DNA from: Peptostreptococcaceae bacterium
GTDB lineage: Bacteria; Bacillota; Clostridia; Peptostreptococcales; Anaerovoracaceae
Assembly (NCBI GenBank): GCA_016650115.1
Contig: JAENWI010000032.1
Location: 1-11,417, forward strand
Reading direction: 5' to 3'
DNA: 11,417 nucleotides
Shown: in pieces, positions 4,719 through 11,417 of the stretch
How positions within the stretch are numbered: position 1 is the first letter of the stretch
How the letters are laid out: every line of letters begins with the position of its first letter
Program-made: the position numbers and the translations under genes
Notes under the pieces: generated by a model
Told to the model about the DNA's origin: nothing
Database searches by the model: none
What the model saw: only the letters and a program-made list of their open reading frames with translations

Positions 4719-5984
4719 ATGTCAGATATTAGAAAATGGAAGGACATTCCATTATTCAAGGATGTTACACAAGAACAGTGGAATGACTGGACTTGGCAGA
4801 TTGAAAACAGGCTTACTACAGTGGATGAAATCTCACAGGTGGTAAATTTAACAGATCAGGAAAAAAAAGATATAGAAAAGGTTATGGATGGGTTCAGAGT
4901 AGGGATAACTCCTTACTATGCGTCACTTATGGATCCTGATGACCCGAGGTGCCCTGTAAGAATGCAGGCAGTACCAACTCTTGCAGAAACTCATAGAGGC
5001 GATGCGGATATGCTTGATCCTCTTCATGAAGATGAAGACTCTCCTGCGCCCGGGCTGACTCACAGATACCCTGACAGAGTGCTTTTCCTGATTACGGATC
5101 AGTGCTCAATGTACTGCAGACATTGCACAAGAAGAAGACTTGCCGGTGAAAATGACGGTGCTAGAAGTAGAGAAGATATTGACAAGTGTATTGAATATAT
5201 CCGAAATACACCACAGGTAAGAGATGTACTGCTTTCAGGAGGAGATTGTCTTTGCGTTAGTGATGAAGTTCTTGAATATATTTTTACAGAGCTTCGAAAA
5301 ATTCCACATGTTGAAATTATTCGATTGGGATCAAGAACGCCAGTTGTAATGCCACAAAGAATTACAGATGAACTTTGTGCAATGCTGAAGAAGTTCCATC
5401 CGGTCTGGCTCAATACACACTTTAACCATATTAAGGAAATAACACCTGAAGCAGAAGAAGCTTTAAAAAAACTTGCTGATGCAGGAATACCTCTTGGGAA
5501 CCAGTCAGTATTATTGAGAGGTGTAAATGACTGCCCTCATATTATGAGAGATCTGGTCCACGCATTAGTAAAGAATAGAGTTAGGCCGTATTACATTTAC
5601 CAGTGTGATTTATCATTGGGAATTGAGCATTTCAGGACTCATGTATCCGCTGGGATTGCAATAATAGAAGCTTTAAGAGGACATACCTCCGGGTATGCAG
5701 TTCCTACTTTTGTAGTTGATGCGCCAGGTGGCGGCGGTAAGATTCCGGTAATGCCACAGTATCTGATTTCACAAAGCCCTGGTAAAGTGATTCTTAGAAA
5801 TTATGAAGGGGTTATTACAACCTATACTGAACCGGAAACGCTTCAACCACTTGATTGTACATGTGATTACTGCACAGGCAGGAAAAAGTACCATTATGAA
5901 GGAGTGGCAGGCTTGGAACAGGGCGAAAGATTATCTCTTGAACCACAAGGACTGCAACGTCATACTCGTAACGAACACAAATAA
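4719..5984 (+). CDS. kamA: Lysine 2,3-aminomutase (KamA)
   Basis: This radical-SAM, PLP-dependent enzyme moves the alpha-amino group of L-lysine to C3, giving L-beta-lysine, the first step of the pathway. At 421 residues it matches the clostridial enzyme (about 416). Visible features are the [4Fe-4S]/SAM motif C129-SMY-C133-RH-C136, [16 protein letters not shown] just before it, [13 protein letters not shown] (171-183), and the PLP-binding segment DAPGGGGK with Lys341. Four cysteines at C272 (NDCPH) and C380, C382, C385 (DCTCDYCTG) match the zinc-binding set of the Clostridium subterminale enzyme. AAGGAG at 4708-4713 leaves 5 nt to the ATG at 4719 but only 2 nt to the ATG at 4716, so 4719 is preferred. 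This is the second operon gene. The KamA-like EpmB, which acts on EF-P, is shorter and lacks this pathway context. Confidence 0.97.
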   Translation: MSDIRKWKDIPLFKDVTQEQWNDWTWQIENRLTTVDEISQVVNLTDQEKKDIEKVMDGFRVGITPYYASLMDPDDPRCPVRMQAVPTLAETHRGDADMLDPLHEDEDSPAPGLTHRYPDRVLFLITDQCSMYCRHCTRRRLAGENDGARSREDIDKCIEYIRNTPQVRDVLLSGGDCLCVSDEVLEYIFTELRKIPHVEIIRLGSRTPVVMPQRITDELCAMLKKFHPVWLNTHFNHIKEITPEAEEALKKLADAGIPLGNQSVLLRGVNDCPHIMRDLVHALVKNRVRPYYIYQCDLSLGIEHFRTHVSAGIAIIEALRGHTSGYAVPTFVVDAPGGGGKIPVMPQYLISQSPGKVILRNYEGVITTYTEPETLQPLDCTCDYCTGRKKYHYEGVAGLEQGERLSLEPQGLQRHTRNEHK

Positions 5985-6059
5985 GAATTCATTCAAGTCA
6001 TGCAGCCAAAAGAGCCAAGCTTTAGTGGCTGTGTGACTTTGTTTAAAGGTAGGGAATTT

Positions 6060-7094
6060 ATGGGCTTATTACAGGACTTGTCAGGAAAATATAAGACGCT
6101 CTCTATTGTCGGTATGGCTAAAAATTCCGGGAAAACCACAGCCCTTAATCATCTGATTGAAGAAGCGATGGATGAAGATATAATCTTAGGCATTACCTCT
6201 ACAGGCAGAGATGGGGAAAACTCAGATTTAGTTACCGGCACAGATAAACCCAAAGTTTTTCTGGAAACAGGAACTATTGTTTCTGTGCCAACACAGCTTT
6301 ACGAACTTGCAGATGCGGGTCTTGAAATCCTGGAAATGACAAAATATTCAACAGCAATAGGTGAACTGCTGCTTTGCAGAGTGGCAGAAAGCGGCTATGT
6401 TCAAATCGCCGGGCCGGTGAATACGGTTGATCATAAAAAACTTTGCAGGAAAATGCTGGATTTAGGCGTTGAAATGGTTTTAATAGATGGAGCAATTGAC
6501 AGAAAATCGATTGCGGCACCTGAAACATCGGATGCAATTATTCTGGCAACGGGTGCGGTTTTATCAAGAACCATTAAAAAGGTTGTTGAAGAGACGGCTC
6601 ATACCGTTCATCTTTACGGATTGCCTGTTCTTGAAGATATGGAGGCCAAACGGCTGATTGAAGAAAATATAAAAAAAGAAAGAATTGTTATTATTTCAAA
6701 AAAAGAAGGAATTAGAGAAGTAAAGGTACTTGAGTTGAAAACAGGGCTGGGAGCAAGTCCGGTAATTGATCAGATGATAGATGATGATACAGAGTATTTG
6801 TTTATTCCAGGGGCATTAACAAATAATGTACTGGCAGATATTGATACACATAAACTGAAAAAAATAAAAATAGTGCTGAAAGATCCAACAAAAATATTCA
6901 TCGATTATATGACGTGGCAGCAGCGAGTTAAAAAAGGCCTTCATGTCTTGGTACTTGATAATATTAAGGTTGCTGCAATAACTGTCAACCCGTATTCCCC
7001 GCAGGGATATTGCTTTGAAAGTGATGTTCTGATGAGAGAAATGAGAGCAGTAATAAAAGAAATCCCAATTGTTGATGTGAGACAAATGACATAA
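6060..7094 (+). CDS. kamB: KamB, P-loop accessory protein of lysine aminomutation
   Basis: This 344-residue protein corresponds to the conserved gene between kamA and the MutS-like kamC in lysine clusters. A P-loop, GMAKNSGKTT (18-27), lies near the N-terminus, after LSIV. A possible Walker B strand, EMVLIDGAIDRKS, follows at 138-150. The rest is alpha/beta without membrane segments. The start at 6060 follows the weak purine-rich AAGGTAGGGA. An upstream ATG at 6000 has no ribosome-binding site and would place 20 unlike residues before the conserved start. Its biochemical role is not established to my knowledge. Its constant pairing with KamC next to the B12 mutase genes suggests ATP-driven help for KamDE, such as cofactor exchange or reactivation; that is inference. 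A 75-nt gap separates it from kamA, the largest in the operon. Confidence 0.75.
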   Translation: MGLLQDLSGKYKTLSIVGMAKNSGKTTALNHLIEEAMDEDIILGITSTGRDGENSDLVTGTDKPKVFLETGTIVSVPTQLYELADAGLEILEMTKYSTAIGELLLCRVAESGYVQIAGPVNTVDHKKLCRKMLDLGVEMVLIDGAIDRKSIAAPETSDAIILATGAVLSRTIKKVVEETAHTVHLYGLPVLEDMEAKRLIEENIKKERIVIISKKEGIREVKVLELKTGLGASPVIDQMIDDDTEYLFIPGALTNNVLADIDTHKLKKIKIVLKDPTKIFIDYMTWQQRVKKGLHVLVLDNIKVAAITVNPYSPQGYCFESDVLMREMRAVIKEIPIVDVRQMT

Positions 7095-7131
7095 ATAGAG
7101 CAGGAACATCAAACTTTTAGAGGAGGTTGGA

Positions 7132-8757
7132 ATGAGAATAGCAAATTCAAAAACCAGAAGTGAAATGGGTCTTGATTTCGTGCTTCGTAATATAAATGTG
7201 CAAACGCCTTTTGGCATTAATCTTGTTAAAGGGATTACTCCGTTTCTGCCGGGGCAAGAAGAGGAATTGAAATATGAATATAAAAAGATGGATATTTTTG
7301 TAAATTTATTAAATAATAAAAAGAAGGTATTGCAGGAGCTTTTACGGGAACTTATGGAAGTAAAAGCTACCCTGTTTACCATAGACCGCAGCGAAAATAA
7401 TGTTTTATCTATGGTTGAATTGTTTGAAATAAAAAACCTTCTGTTAAGGATGGAAAAAATTACACATATTATGGCGGACCTGATGCTAAAACCACTGGAA
7501 GAATTTCAGCTTGAAGAAATAAAACCTCTTTTAGATACCCTTGATCCAAGAGGCGACAGGCTTAATACTTTCTACATTTATGATGAATTTTCGAAAAATC
7601 TTGCACCCCTTAGAACTGAGAAAAGGGAAATGGAGATTTTAATAAGAAAAGAGCAAAAGCGACTGAAACTGGAGCTTGAAGCAAAATACAAACTGGTTTT
7701 TACACCAAAGTTTGAGTGTTATATTCAAAAGAGCAATGAAAACGCCATTAAAATGGTTCGAGATATTCCTGAGATGATAATGAATGATCAGGATTATATG
7801 ACCGTCACCTACACCATTAAGCCCACGAATGAGGTTTACGAGTTAACAAAAAAAATCAACCTGATCAATGAGAAACTGGATGACCTTGAATTTCAAGTAA
7901 GAAAATCACTGTCGAAAGAAATAGGCAGCAATAAAGAAATTCTTATTGCCAATTGCAGTAAAATCGGACAAATTGACTTTAATCTTGCTAAGGCGGCTTA
8001 CGCCATTGAGCATGACTGTGTAAAGCCGGTTATAGTGAAAGAACATATCATTGAGATTACAAAAGGAAGACAGCTGGAAGTGGAAGAGATTTTGCACAAA
8101 AAAGGAAAAGTGTACTGTCCTGTTAGCATAGGCTTGAAAACCGGAGTTTCTTGTATTACAGGAGCGAATATGGGAGGGAAAACAGTTTGTCTGAAATTGG
8201 CAGGACTTGTTGTATTACTCACTCAATATGGATTTTATGTTCCATGTGTTTCGGCTAAAATTGGGCTTTCCAGCTATATTCACATTCTTATAGGAGACAG
8301 CCAGTCATTGCAAAGGGGTCTATCAAGTTTTGGAAGTGAAATGGAAGAATTGAAGGAAATTATTGATAATTGCAAAGACAGGGCATTTGTGTTGATTGAC
8401 GAAATAGCCAGCGGGACAAATCCGACAGAAGGACTTGCACTGACAAAGGCGATTATCGAGTATTTGAGTGAAGGACCATTTATCAGCCTGATTACTACCC
8501 ATTATGACGGGGTGAACAATTCGAAAAATGCCAAGAATATGCAAGTCACGGGGCTTGCGAATGCTGATTTTAAAAAACTTGACAAAGAAATAAAATATGC
8601 CAACAGAAAAGAAAGAATAGAAATAGTTGGAAAACATATGGACTATACATTGCGTGATCTTGCGAAAAATGAAAAAGTTTCAAAGGACGCGATTAATATA
8701 GCAAAAATGTTGGGAATCAAGGAAGAAATAATTAATAATGCAAAAAAATACATGTAG
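7132..8757 (+). CDS. kamC: KamC, MutS-family ATPase lacking mismatch-recognition domain
   Basis: The 541-residue protein ends in a MutS/ABC-type ATPase core: Walker A GANMGGKT (344-351), the signature-like region LSSFGSEMEEL (397-407), Walker B VLIDEIASGTNPTEG (420-434) and the switch histidine TTH (455-457). Residues about 45-270 are charged and helical, like the MutS core/clamp region. There is no N-terminal mismatch-reading domain with its Phe-x-Glu motif, and no C-terminal Smr nuclease domain as in MutS2. Mismatch repair is therefore unlikely. AGGAGG sits 5 nt before the ATG. The gene is 37 nt after kamB and 10 nt before kamD, inside the aminomutase operon. By position and by its partnership with KamB, an ATP-dependent chaperone or reactivase for the B12-containing KamDE is the best guess. 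Direct action on DNA or RNA is not excluded. Confidence 0.8.
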   Translation: MRIANSKTRSEMGLDFVLRNINVQTPFGINLVKGITPFLPGQEEELKYEYKKMDIFVNLLNNKKKVLQELLRELMEVKATLFTIDRSENNVLSMVELFEIKNLLLRMEKITHIMADLMLKPLEEFQLEEIKPLLDTLDPRGDRLNTFYIYDEFSKNLAPLRTEKREMEILIRKEQKRLKLELEAKYKLVFTPKFECYIQKSNENAIKMVRDIPEMIMNDQDYMTVTYTIKPTNEVYELTKKINLINEKLDDLEFQVRKSLSKEIGSNKEILIANCSKIGQIDFNLAKAAYAIEHDCVKPVIVKEHIIEITKGRQLEVEEILHKKGKVYCPVSIGLKTGVSCITGANMGGKTVCLKLAGLVVLLTQYGFYVPCVSAKIGLSSYIHILIGDSQSLQRGLSSFGSEMEELKEIIDNCKDRAFVLIDEIASGTNPTEGLALTKAIIEYLSEGPFISLITTHYDGVNNSKNAKNMQVTGLANADFKKLDKEIKYANRKERIEIVGKHMDYTLRDLAKNEKVSKDAINIAKMLGIKEEIINNAKKYM

Positions 8758-8767
8758 GAGGATGAGG

Positions 8768-10324
8768 ATGAAAAGTAAATTAAATTTAGATCCGAAAGTG
8801 GTTGACAGTGCCCGGTCATGTGCCGGCCGAATAGCATCAAGCATGCAGGAATTCATTGAAAAGCATACAACGGTAAGCACTGAACGAACAATTCTAAGAT
8901 TACTCGGTGTGGATGGAATTGACGACGTGGAAACACCCCTTCCAAATGTGGTTGTTGATCAGATTAAGGATGCAGGTGTATTATCCAGAGGTGTTGCTTA
9001 CTGGATAGGAAATACAATGATTCAAACTGGGTTTTCGCCGCAGGAGATTGCCGAGAAAATGTCGGCAGGAGAACTTGATATTACAAAATTGAAGCTTGCA
9101 ACAAAGGAAGAGGCGGAAGCCAGGATTATGCCGTCTGTAATGGAGGCATTAAATAAGATTAACGCGCAAACCAAAAAAAGAGAAGATTACATTGCAAAAA
9201 TCGGAGAAGGGAAAAAGCCTTACCTTTATGTAATTGTTGCAACAGGTAATATTTATGAAGATGTTATTCAGGCCCAGGCTGCCGGGCGGCAGGGAGCAGA
9301 CATTATTGCAGTAATAAGAACAACAGCGCAAAGCTTGCTGGACTATGTGCCTTACGGACCAACAACTGAAGGCTTTGGGGGCACTTATGCAACCCAGGAA
9401 AACTTTAAAATCATGAGAAAAGCCTTGGATGATGTTGGGGAAGAGGTTGGCAGATATATTAGACTTTGCAACTATTCTTCAGGAATGTGTATGGCAGAAA
9501 TCGCAGCAATGGGTGCTATTGAAAGGCTTGACGTGATGTTGAATGATGCCCTTTATGGCATTTTATTCAGAGATATAAACATGCAAAGAACGTTGGTTGA
9601 TCAGTTCTTCTCAAGAGTAATCATTGGCTATAGCGGAATTATTTTTAACTCTGGTGAGGATAACTACCTTACAACAGATGACGCCTATGAAGCGGCACAC
9701 ACTGTACTGGCTTCTCAATTCATTAATGAACAATTTGCAGTACTTGCTAATATTAAGGAAGAACAAATGGGGCTTGGGCATGCATTTGAGATGGATCCGG
9801 ATATGGAAAACGGATTTCTTTATGAGCTTTCCCAAGCGGTTATGGCAAAAGAAATATTCCCTAAAGCAAGCCTAAAGTATATGCCGCCCACAAAATTCAT
9901 GACGGGAAATATTTTTAAAGGTCACGTGCAGGACGCATTATTTAATATGATTTCTGTATGGTCAGGACAATCTTTGCAGTTATTGGGAATGCTGACTGAA
10001 GCGATTCATACTCCTCATATGCAGGATAGATATCTTTCGATTGAGAATGCGCAATATGTTTTCAATAATGCAAGAGACATTGGCAGTGAAGTTGAATTCA
10101 AGGCTGGTGGGATCATCCAGGAAAGAGCCAAATTTGTGTTGGGAGAGGCTGATGAGCTGCTTCATACAATTGAAGAAGAAGGCTTGTTTAGAACAATAGA
10201 ACAAGGTAAATTTGGCGGAGTGAAGCGTGCAAGAGATGGAGGCAAAGGCCTTGAGGGCGTTTGCGTGCTGGATGAGAATTACTTTAATCCATTTATTCCA
10301 TTAATGATGGGAGGCGTAAGATAA
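8768..10324 (+). CDS. kamD: Lysine 5,6-aminomutase alpha subunit (KamD)
   Basis: This is the large subunit (518 residues; about 516 in Clostridium sticklandii) of the adenosylcobalamin- and PLP-dependent mutase that turns beta-lysine into 3,5-diaminohexanoate. It forms the TIM barrel holding substrate, PLP and the adenosyl group. From memory of the published C. sticklandii structure, active-site residues Arg184, Ser189, Tyr263, Arg268, Asp298 and Asn299 fall at the same numbers here: IRTTAQS at 183-189, ALYGILFRD at 261-269 and EDNY at 297-300. This register supports the start at 8768, which also has AGGAGG 6 nt upstream. The ATG at 8762 directly abuts the Shine-Dalgarno, and an in-frame ATG at 8738 lies inside kamC. 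The stop codon shares its last A with the ATG of kamE, indicating translational coupling. Confidence 0.96.
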   Translation: MKSKLNLDPKVVDSARSCAGRIASSMQEFIEKHTTVSTERTILRLLGVDGIDDVETPLPNVVVDQIKDAGVLSRGVAYWIGNTMIQTGFSPQEIAEKMSAGELDITKLKLATKEEAEARIMPSVMEALNKINAQTKKREDYIAKIGEGKKPYLYVIVATGNIYEDVIQAQAAGRQGADIIAVIRTTAQSLLDYVPYGPTTEGFGGTYATQENFKIMRKALDDVGEEVGRYIRLCNYSSGMCMAEIAAMGAIERLDVMLNDALYGILFRDINMQRTLVDQFFSRVIIGYSGIIFNSGEDNYLTTDDAYEAAHTVLASQFINEQFAVLANIKEEQMGLGHAFEMDPDMENGFLYELSQAVMAKEIFPKASLKYMPPTKFMTGNIFKGHVQDALFNMISVWSGQSLQLLGMLTEAIHTPHMQDRYLSIENAQYVFNNARDIGSEVEFKAGGIIQERAKFVLGEADELLHTIEEEGLFRTIEQGKFGGVKRARDGGKGLEGVCVLDENYFNPFIPLMMGGVR

Positions 10325-11094
10325 TGACAGCTAATAACAATGCAATGACTAATATAGACTTGACAAAAGTGAAGCCTTATGGGGACACAATGAATGATGG
10401 TATGGTGGAACTCGCATTTACACTTCCGGTACCTTATGGAGAAGAGGCCAGCGAGGCTGCAAAACAGCTGGTGAAGAAAATGGGGTTAGATGAACCAGCA
10501 GTTGTTTATTCGAAAGATATGGGCGGTGGGTTCACTTTCTTTACCATGTACGGTAAATGTCAGCATACTGTGGATTATACGACAATCAAAGTAACAAAAG
10601 TTGAAATTGAAACGATGGATAGAGTAGAGTGCCAAAAATATATTGAAGATAATATAAAAAGAGAAGTTGTAATCGTCGGAGCCTGCTCAGGAACAGATGC
10701 GCATACCGTAGGTATTGACGCTATTATGAATATGAAGGGATTTCATGGACATTTTGGGCTTGAAAGATACAAGGGCATGAATGCAATTAATATGGGCAGT
10801 CAGGTGCCAAATGAAGTTCTTATCGCCAAAGCTATTGAAGAAAAAGCCGATGCGATTTTAGTTTCACAGATTGTTACACAGAAAGATGTTCATATAGCGA
10901 ATCTTACAAACTTGGTTGAGCTGATGGAGGCAGAGGGCATTCGAGATAAAGTGATTCTCATCTGCGGCGGACCTAGAATTTCTCATGAGCTTGCACAAGA
11001 ACTTGGCTTTGACGCTGGTTTTGGCGCACATTCCTATGCAGAGGATGTTGCATCTTTTGTACTGACTGAAATTGTAAAACGAAGCCTATTATAA
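10324..11094 (+). CDS. kamE: Lysine 5,6-aminomutase beta subunit (KamE)
   Basis: The 256-residue small subunit supplies the cobalamin-binding Rossmann domain. The base-off/His-on motif D-x-H-x-x-G is seen as D125-A-H127-T-V-G130. K138, 11 residues after the histidine, is in the position of the lysine that forms the PLP Schiff base in the C. sticklandii beta subunit (Lys144, His133 there). The downstream B12-fold signatures GSQVPNE (158-164), ILVSQIVTQKD (178-188) and LICGGPRI (212-219) are intact. Residues 1-110 form the dimerisation domain. The gene overlaps kamD by one base (TAATG), with GGGAGG 9 nt before the ATG, so the two subunits are probably made in equal amounts. No cobalamin riboswitch is seen ahead of these genes. 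Confidence 0.96.
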   Translation: MTANNNAMTNIDLTKVKPYGDTMNDGMVELAFTLPVPYGEEASEAAKQLVKKMGLDEPAVVYSKDMGGGFTFFTMYGKCQHTVDYTTIKVTKVEIETMDRVECQKYIEDNIKREVVIVGACSGTDAHTVGIDAIMNMKGFHGHFGLERYKGMNAINMGSQVPNEVLIAKAIEEKADAILVSQIVTQKDVHIANLTNLVELMEAEGIRDKVILICGGPRISHELAQELGFDAGFGAHSYAEDVASFVLTEIVKRSLL

Positions 11095-11117
11095 TGGGTT
11101 TGTAAAAGGAGGAACCA

Positions 11118-11417
11118 TTGAAAAATAAAATAATGACTGCAGATGAAGCTGTGGCAAGAATTAAAGAGGGAGACAGCATTATGGTGGGAGGCTTTATGGC
11201 CTGCGGATCACCTGAAATACTGATTGACGCTCTTGTAAGAAAGAACGTGAGACATCTGACAATCATCTGCAATGATGCAGGAGTTCCAGGTAGGGGTGTG
11301 GGAAAACTGATTACAAACGGACAGGTAAAAACTCTGATTGCATCTCACGTGGGATTGAACCCTGAGGTTGCTAAGCGGATGAACACAGATGTGGAAGAGG
11401 ACAAACTGGAATGCATA
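11118..11417 (+). CDS. atoD: CoA-transferase alpha subunit, AtoD-like (3' end outside window)
   Basis: One hundred codons are open to the right edge. The protein begins KNKIMTADEAVARIKEGDSI, then MVGGFMACGSPEILIDALVRK, LTIICNDAGVPGRGVGKL and VKTLIASHVGLNPEVAKRM. This is the N-terminal pattern of family I CoA-transferase alpha subunits (AtoD/ScoA), with the glycine-rich G-G-F segment that binds CoA. In this pathway the enzyme would move CoA between butyryl- or acetyl-CoA and acetoacetate, the latter released by Kce. The start is TTG: AGGAGG at 11107-11112 is 5 nt before it, while the in-frame ATG at 11133 is 20 nt away. The catalytic glutamate belongs to the beta subunit, presumably encoded next. 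It follows kamE by 23 nt and belongs to the same operon. Confidence 0.85.
   Translation, partial: MKNKIMTADEAVARIKEGDSIMVGGFMACGSPEILIDALVRKNVRHLTIICNDAGVPGRGVGKLITNGQVKTLIASHVGLNPEVAKRMNTDVEEDKLECI

Noticed and set aside
4121..4759. Long minus-strand open frame (212 codons) opposite kdd
   Set aside because: It is the antisense shadow of a clear kdd gene, with no ribosome-binding site and low-complexity composition.
6013..6030. Hairpin AGCCA/TGGCT between kamA and kamB as a terminator
   Set aside because: It has only 5 bp, an 8-nt loop and no T-run. The downstream genes plainly belong to the same operon.
5803..6036. Plus-strand frame of 77 codons at the end of kamA
   Set aside because: It is an alternate frame inside kamA, which has conserved zinc-binding cysteines there; no ribosome-binding site.
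6000..6059. Start of kamB at the ATG at 6000
   Set aside because: There is no purine-rich site upstream. The conserved protein begins shortly before the P-loop, at 6060.
6816..7382. Minus-strand open frame (188 codons) across the kamB-kamC junction
   Set aside because: It overlaps two well-supported genes in antisense and has no recognisable domain.
7132..8757. Reading this gene as DNA mismatch repair mutS or mutS2
   Set aside because: The mismatch-recognition domain and the Smr domain are missing, and the gene sits inside the lysine aminomutase operon.

Overview
This window carries most of an anaerobic lysine-fermentation gene cluster (the 3-aminobutyryl-CoA / 3,5-diaminohexanoate route). 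The DNA is AT-rich. Shine-Dalgarno sites are strong (AGGAGG/AAGGAG), genes are packed tightly on one strand, and the pathway and sigma-54 control are typical of amino-acid-fermenting Clostridia. I would place it among low-GC Firmicutes but cannot name a genus from the sequence alone.

Layout. (1) Positions 1-496 hold the 3' part of an RsuA/RluB-family pseudouridine synthase, an unrelated housekeeping gene closed by a strong terminator. (2) Facing it tail-to-tail is kal (692-1081, minus strand), 3-aminobutyryl-CoA ammonia-lyase. (3) Diverging from kal is a 691-residue sigma-54 activator (1308-3383). Its N-terminal half is a paralogue of 3,5-diaminohexanoate dehydrogenase, fused to an AAA+ sigma-54 activation domain and a Fis-type helix-turn-helix. 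(4) After a terminator and a 190-bp control region comes a co-directional operon: kdd, kamA, kamB (P-loop protein), kamC (MutS-like ATPase), kamD and kamE (B12/PLP lysine 5,6-aminomutase), then the start of a CoA-transferase alpha subunit (atoD-like) that runs off the window end.

Pathway. KamA converts L-lysine to beta-lysine. KamDE makes 3,5-diaminohexanoate, and Kdd oxidises it to 3-keto-5-aminohexanoate. Kce (not in the window, expected nearby) would cleave that with acetyl-CoA to acetoacetate and 3-aminobutyryl-CoA. Kal deaminates the latter to crotonyl-CoA, and the CoA transferase handles acetoacetate. KamB and KamC are probably accessory, perhaps reactivating the B12 mutase.

Regulation is the most interesting part. 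kal and the kdd operon each have a textbook -24/-12 sigma-54 promoter. The two agree at 15 of 16 positions over TTGGCATAAGA(T/A)TTGC. Upstream of each, in the same orientation, lies a 14-nt motif, ACGAAA(A/G)CGGTTCG, differing at one position and built on the inverted repeat CGAA-N5-TTCG. The simplest model is that the fused activator binds this motif at both promoters and uses its Kdd-like half, which has lost the glycine-rich dinucleotide motif, to sense a pathway intermediate. This would make it an enzyme-turned-sensor controlling the operon that encodes its catalytic sister.
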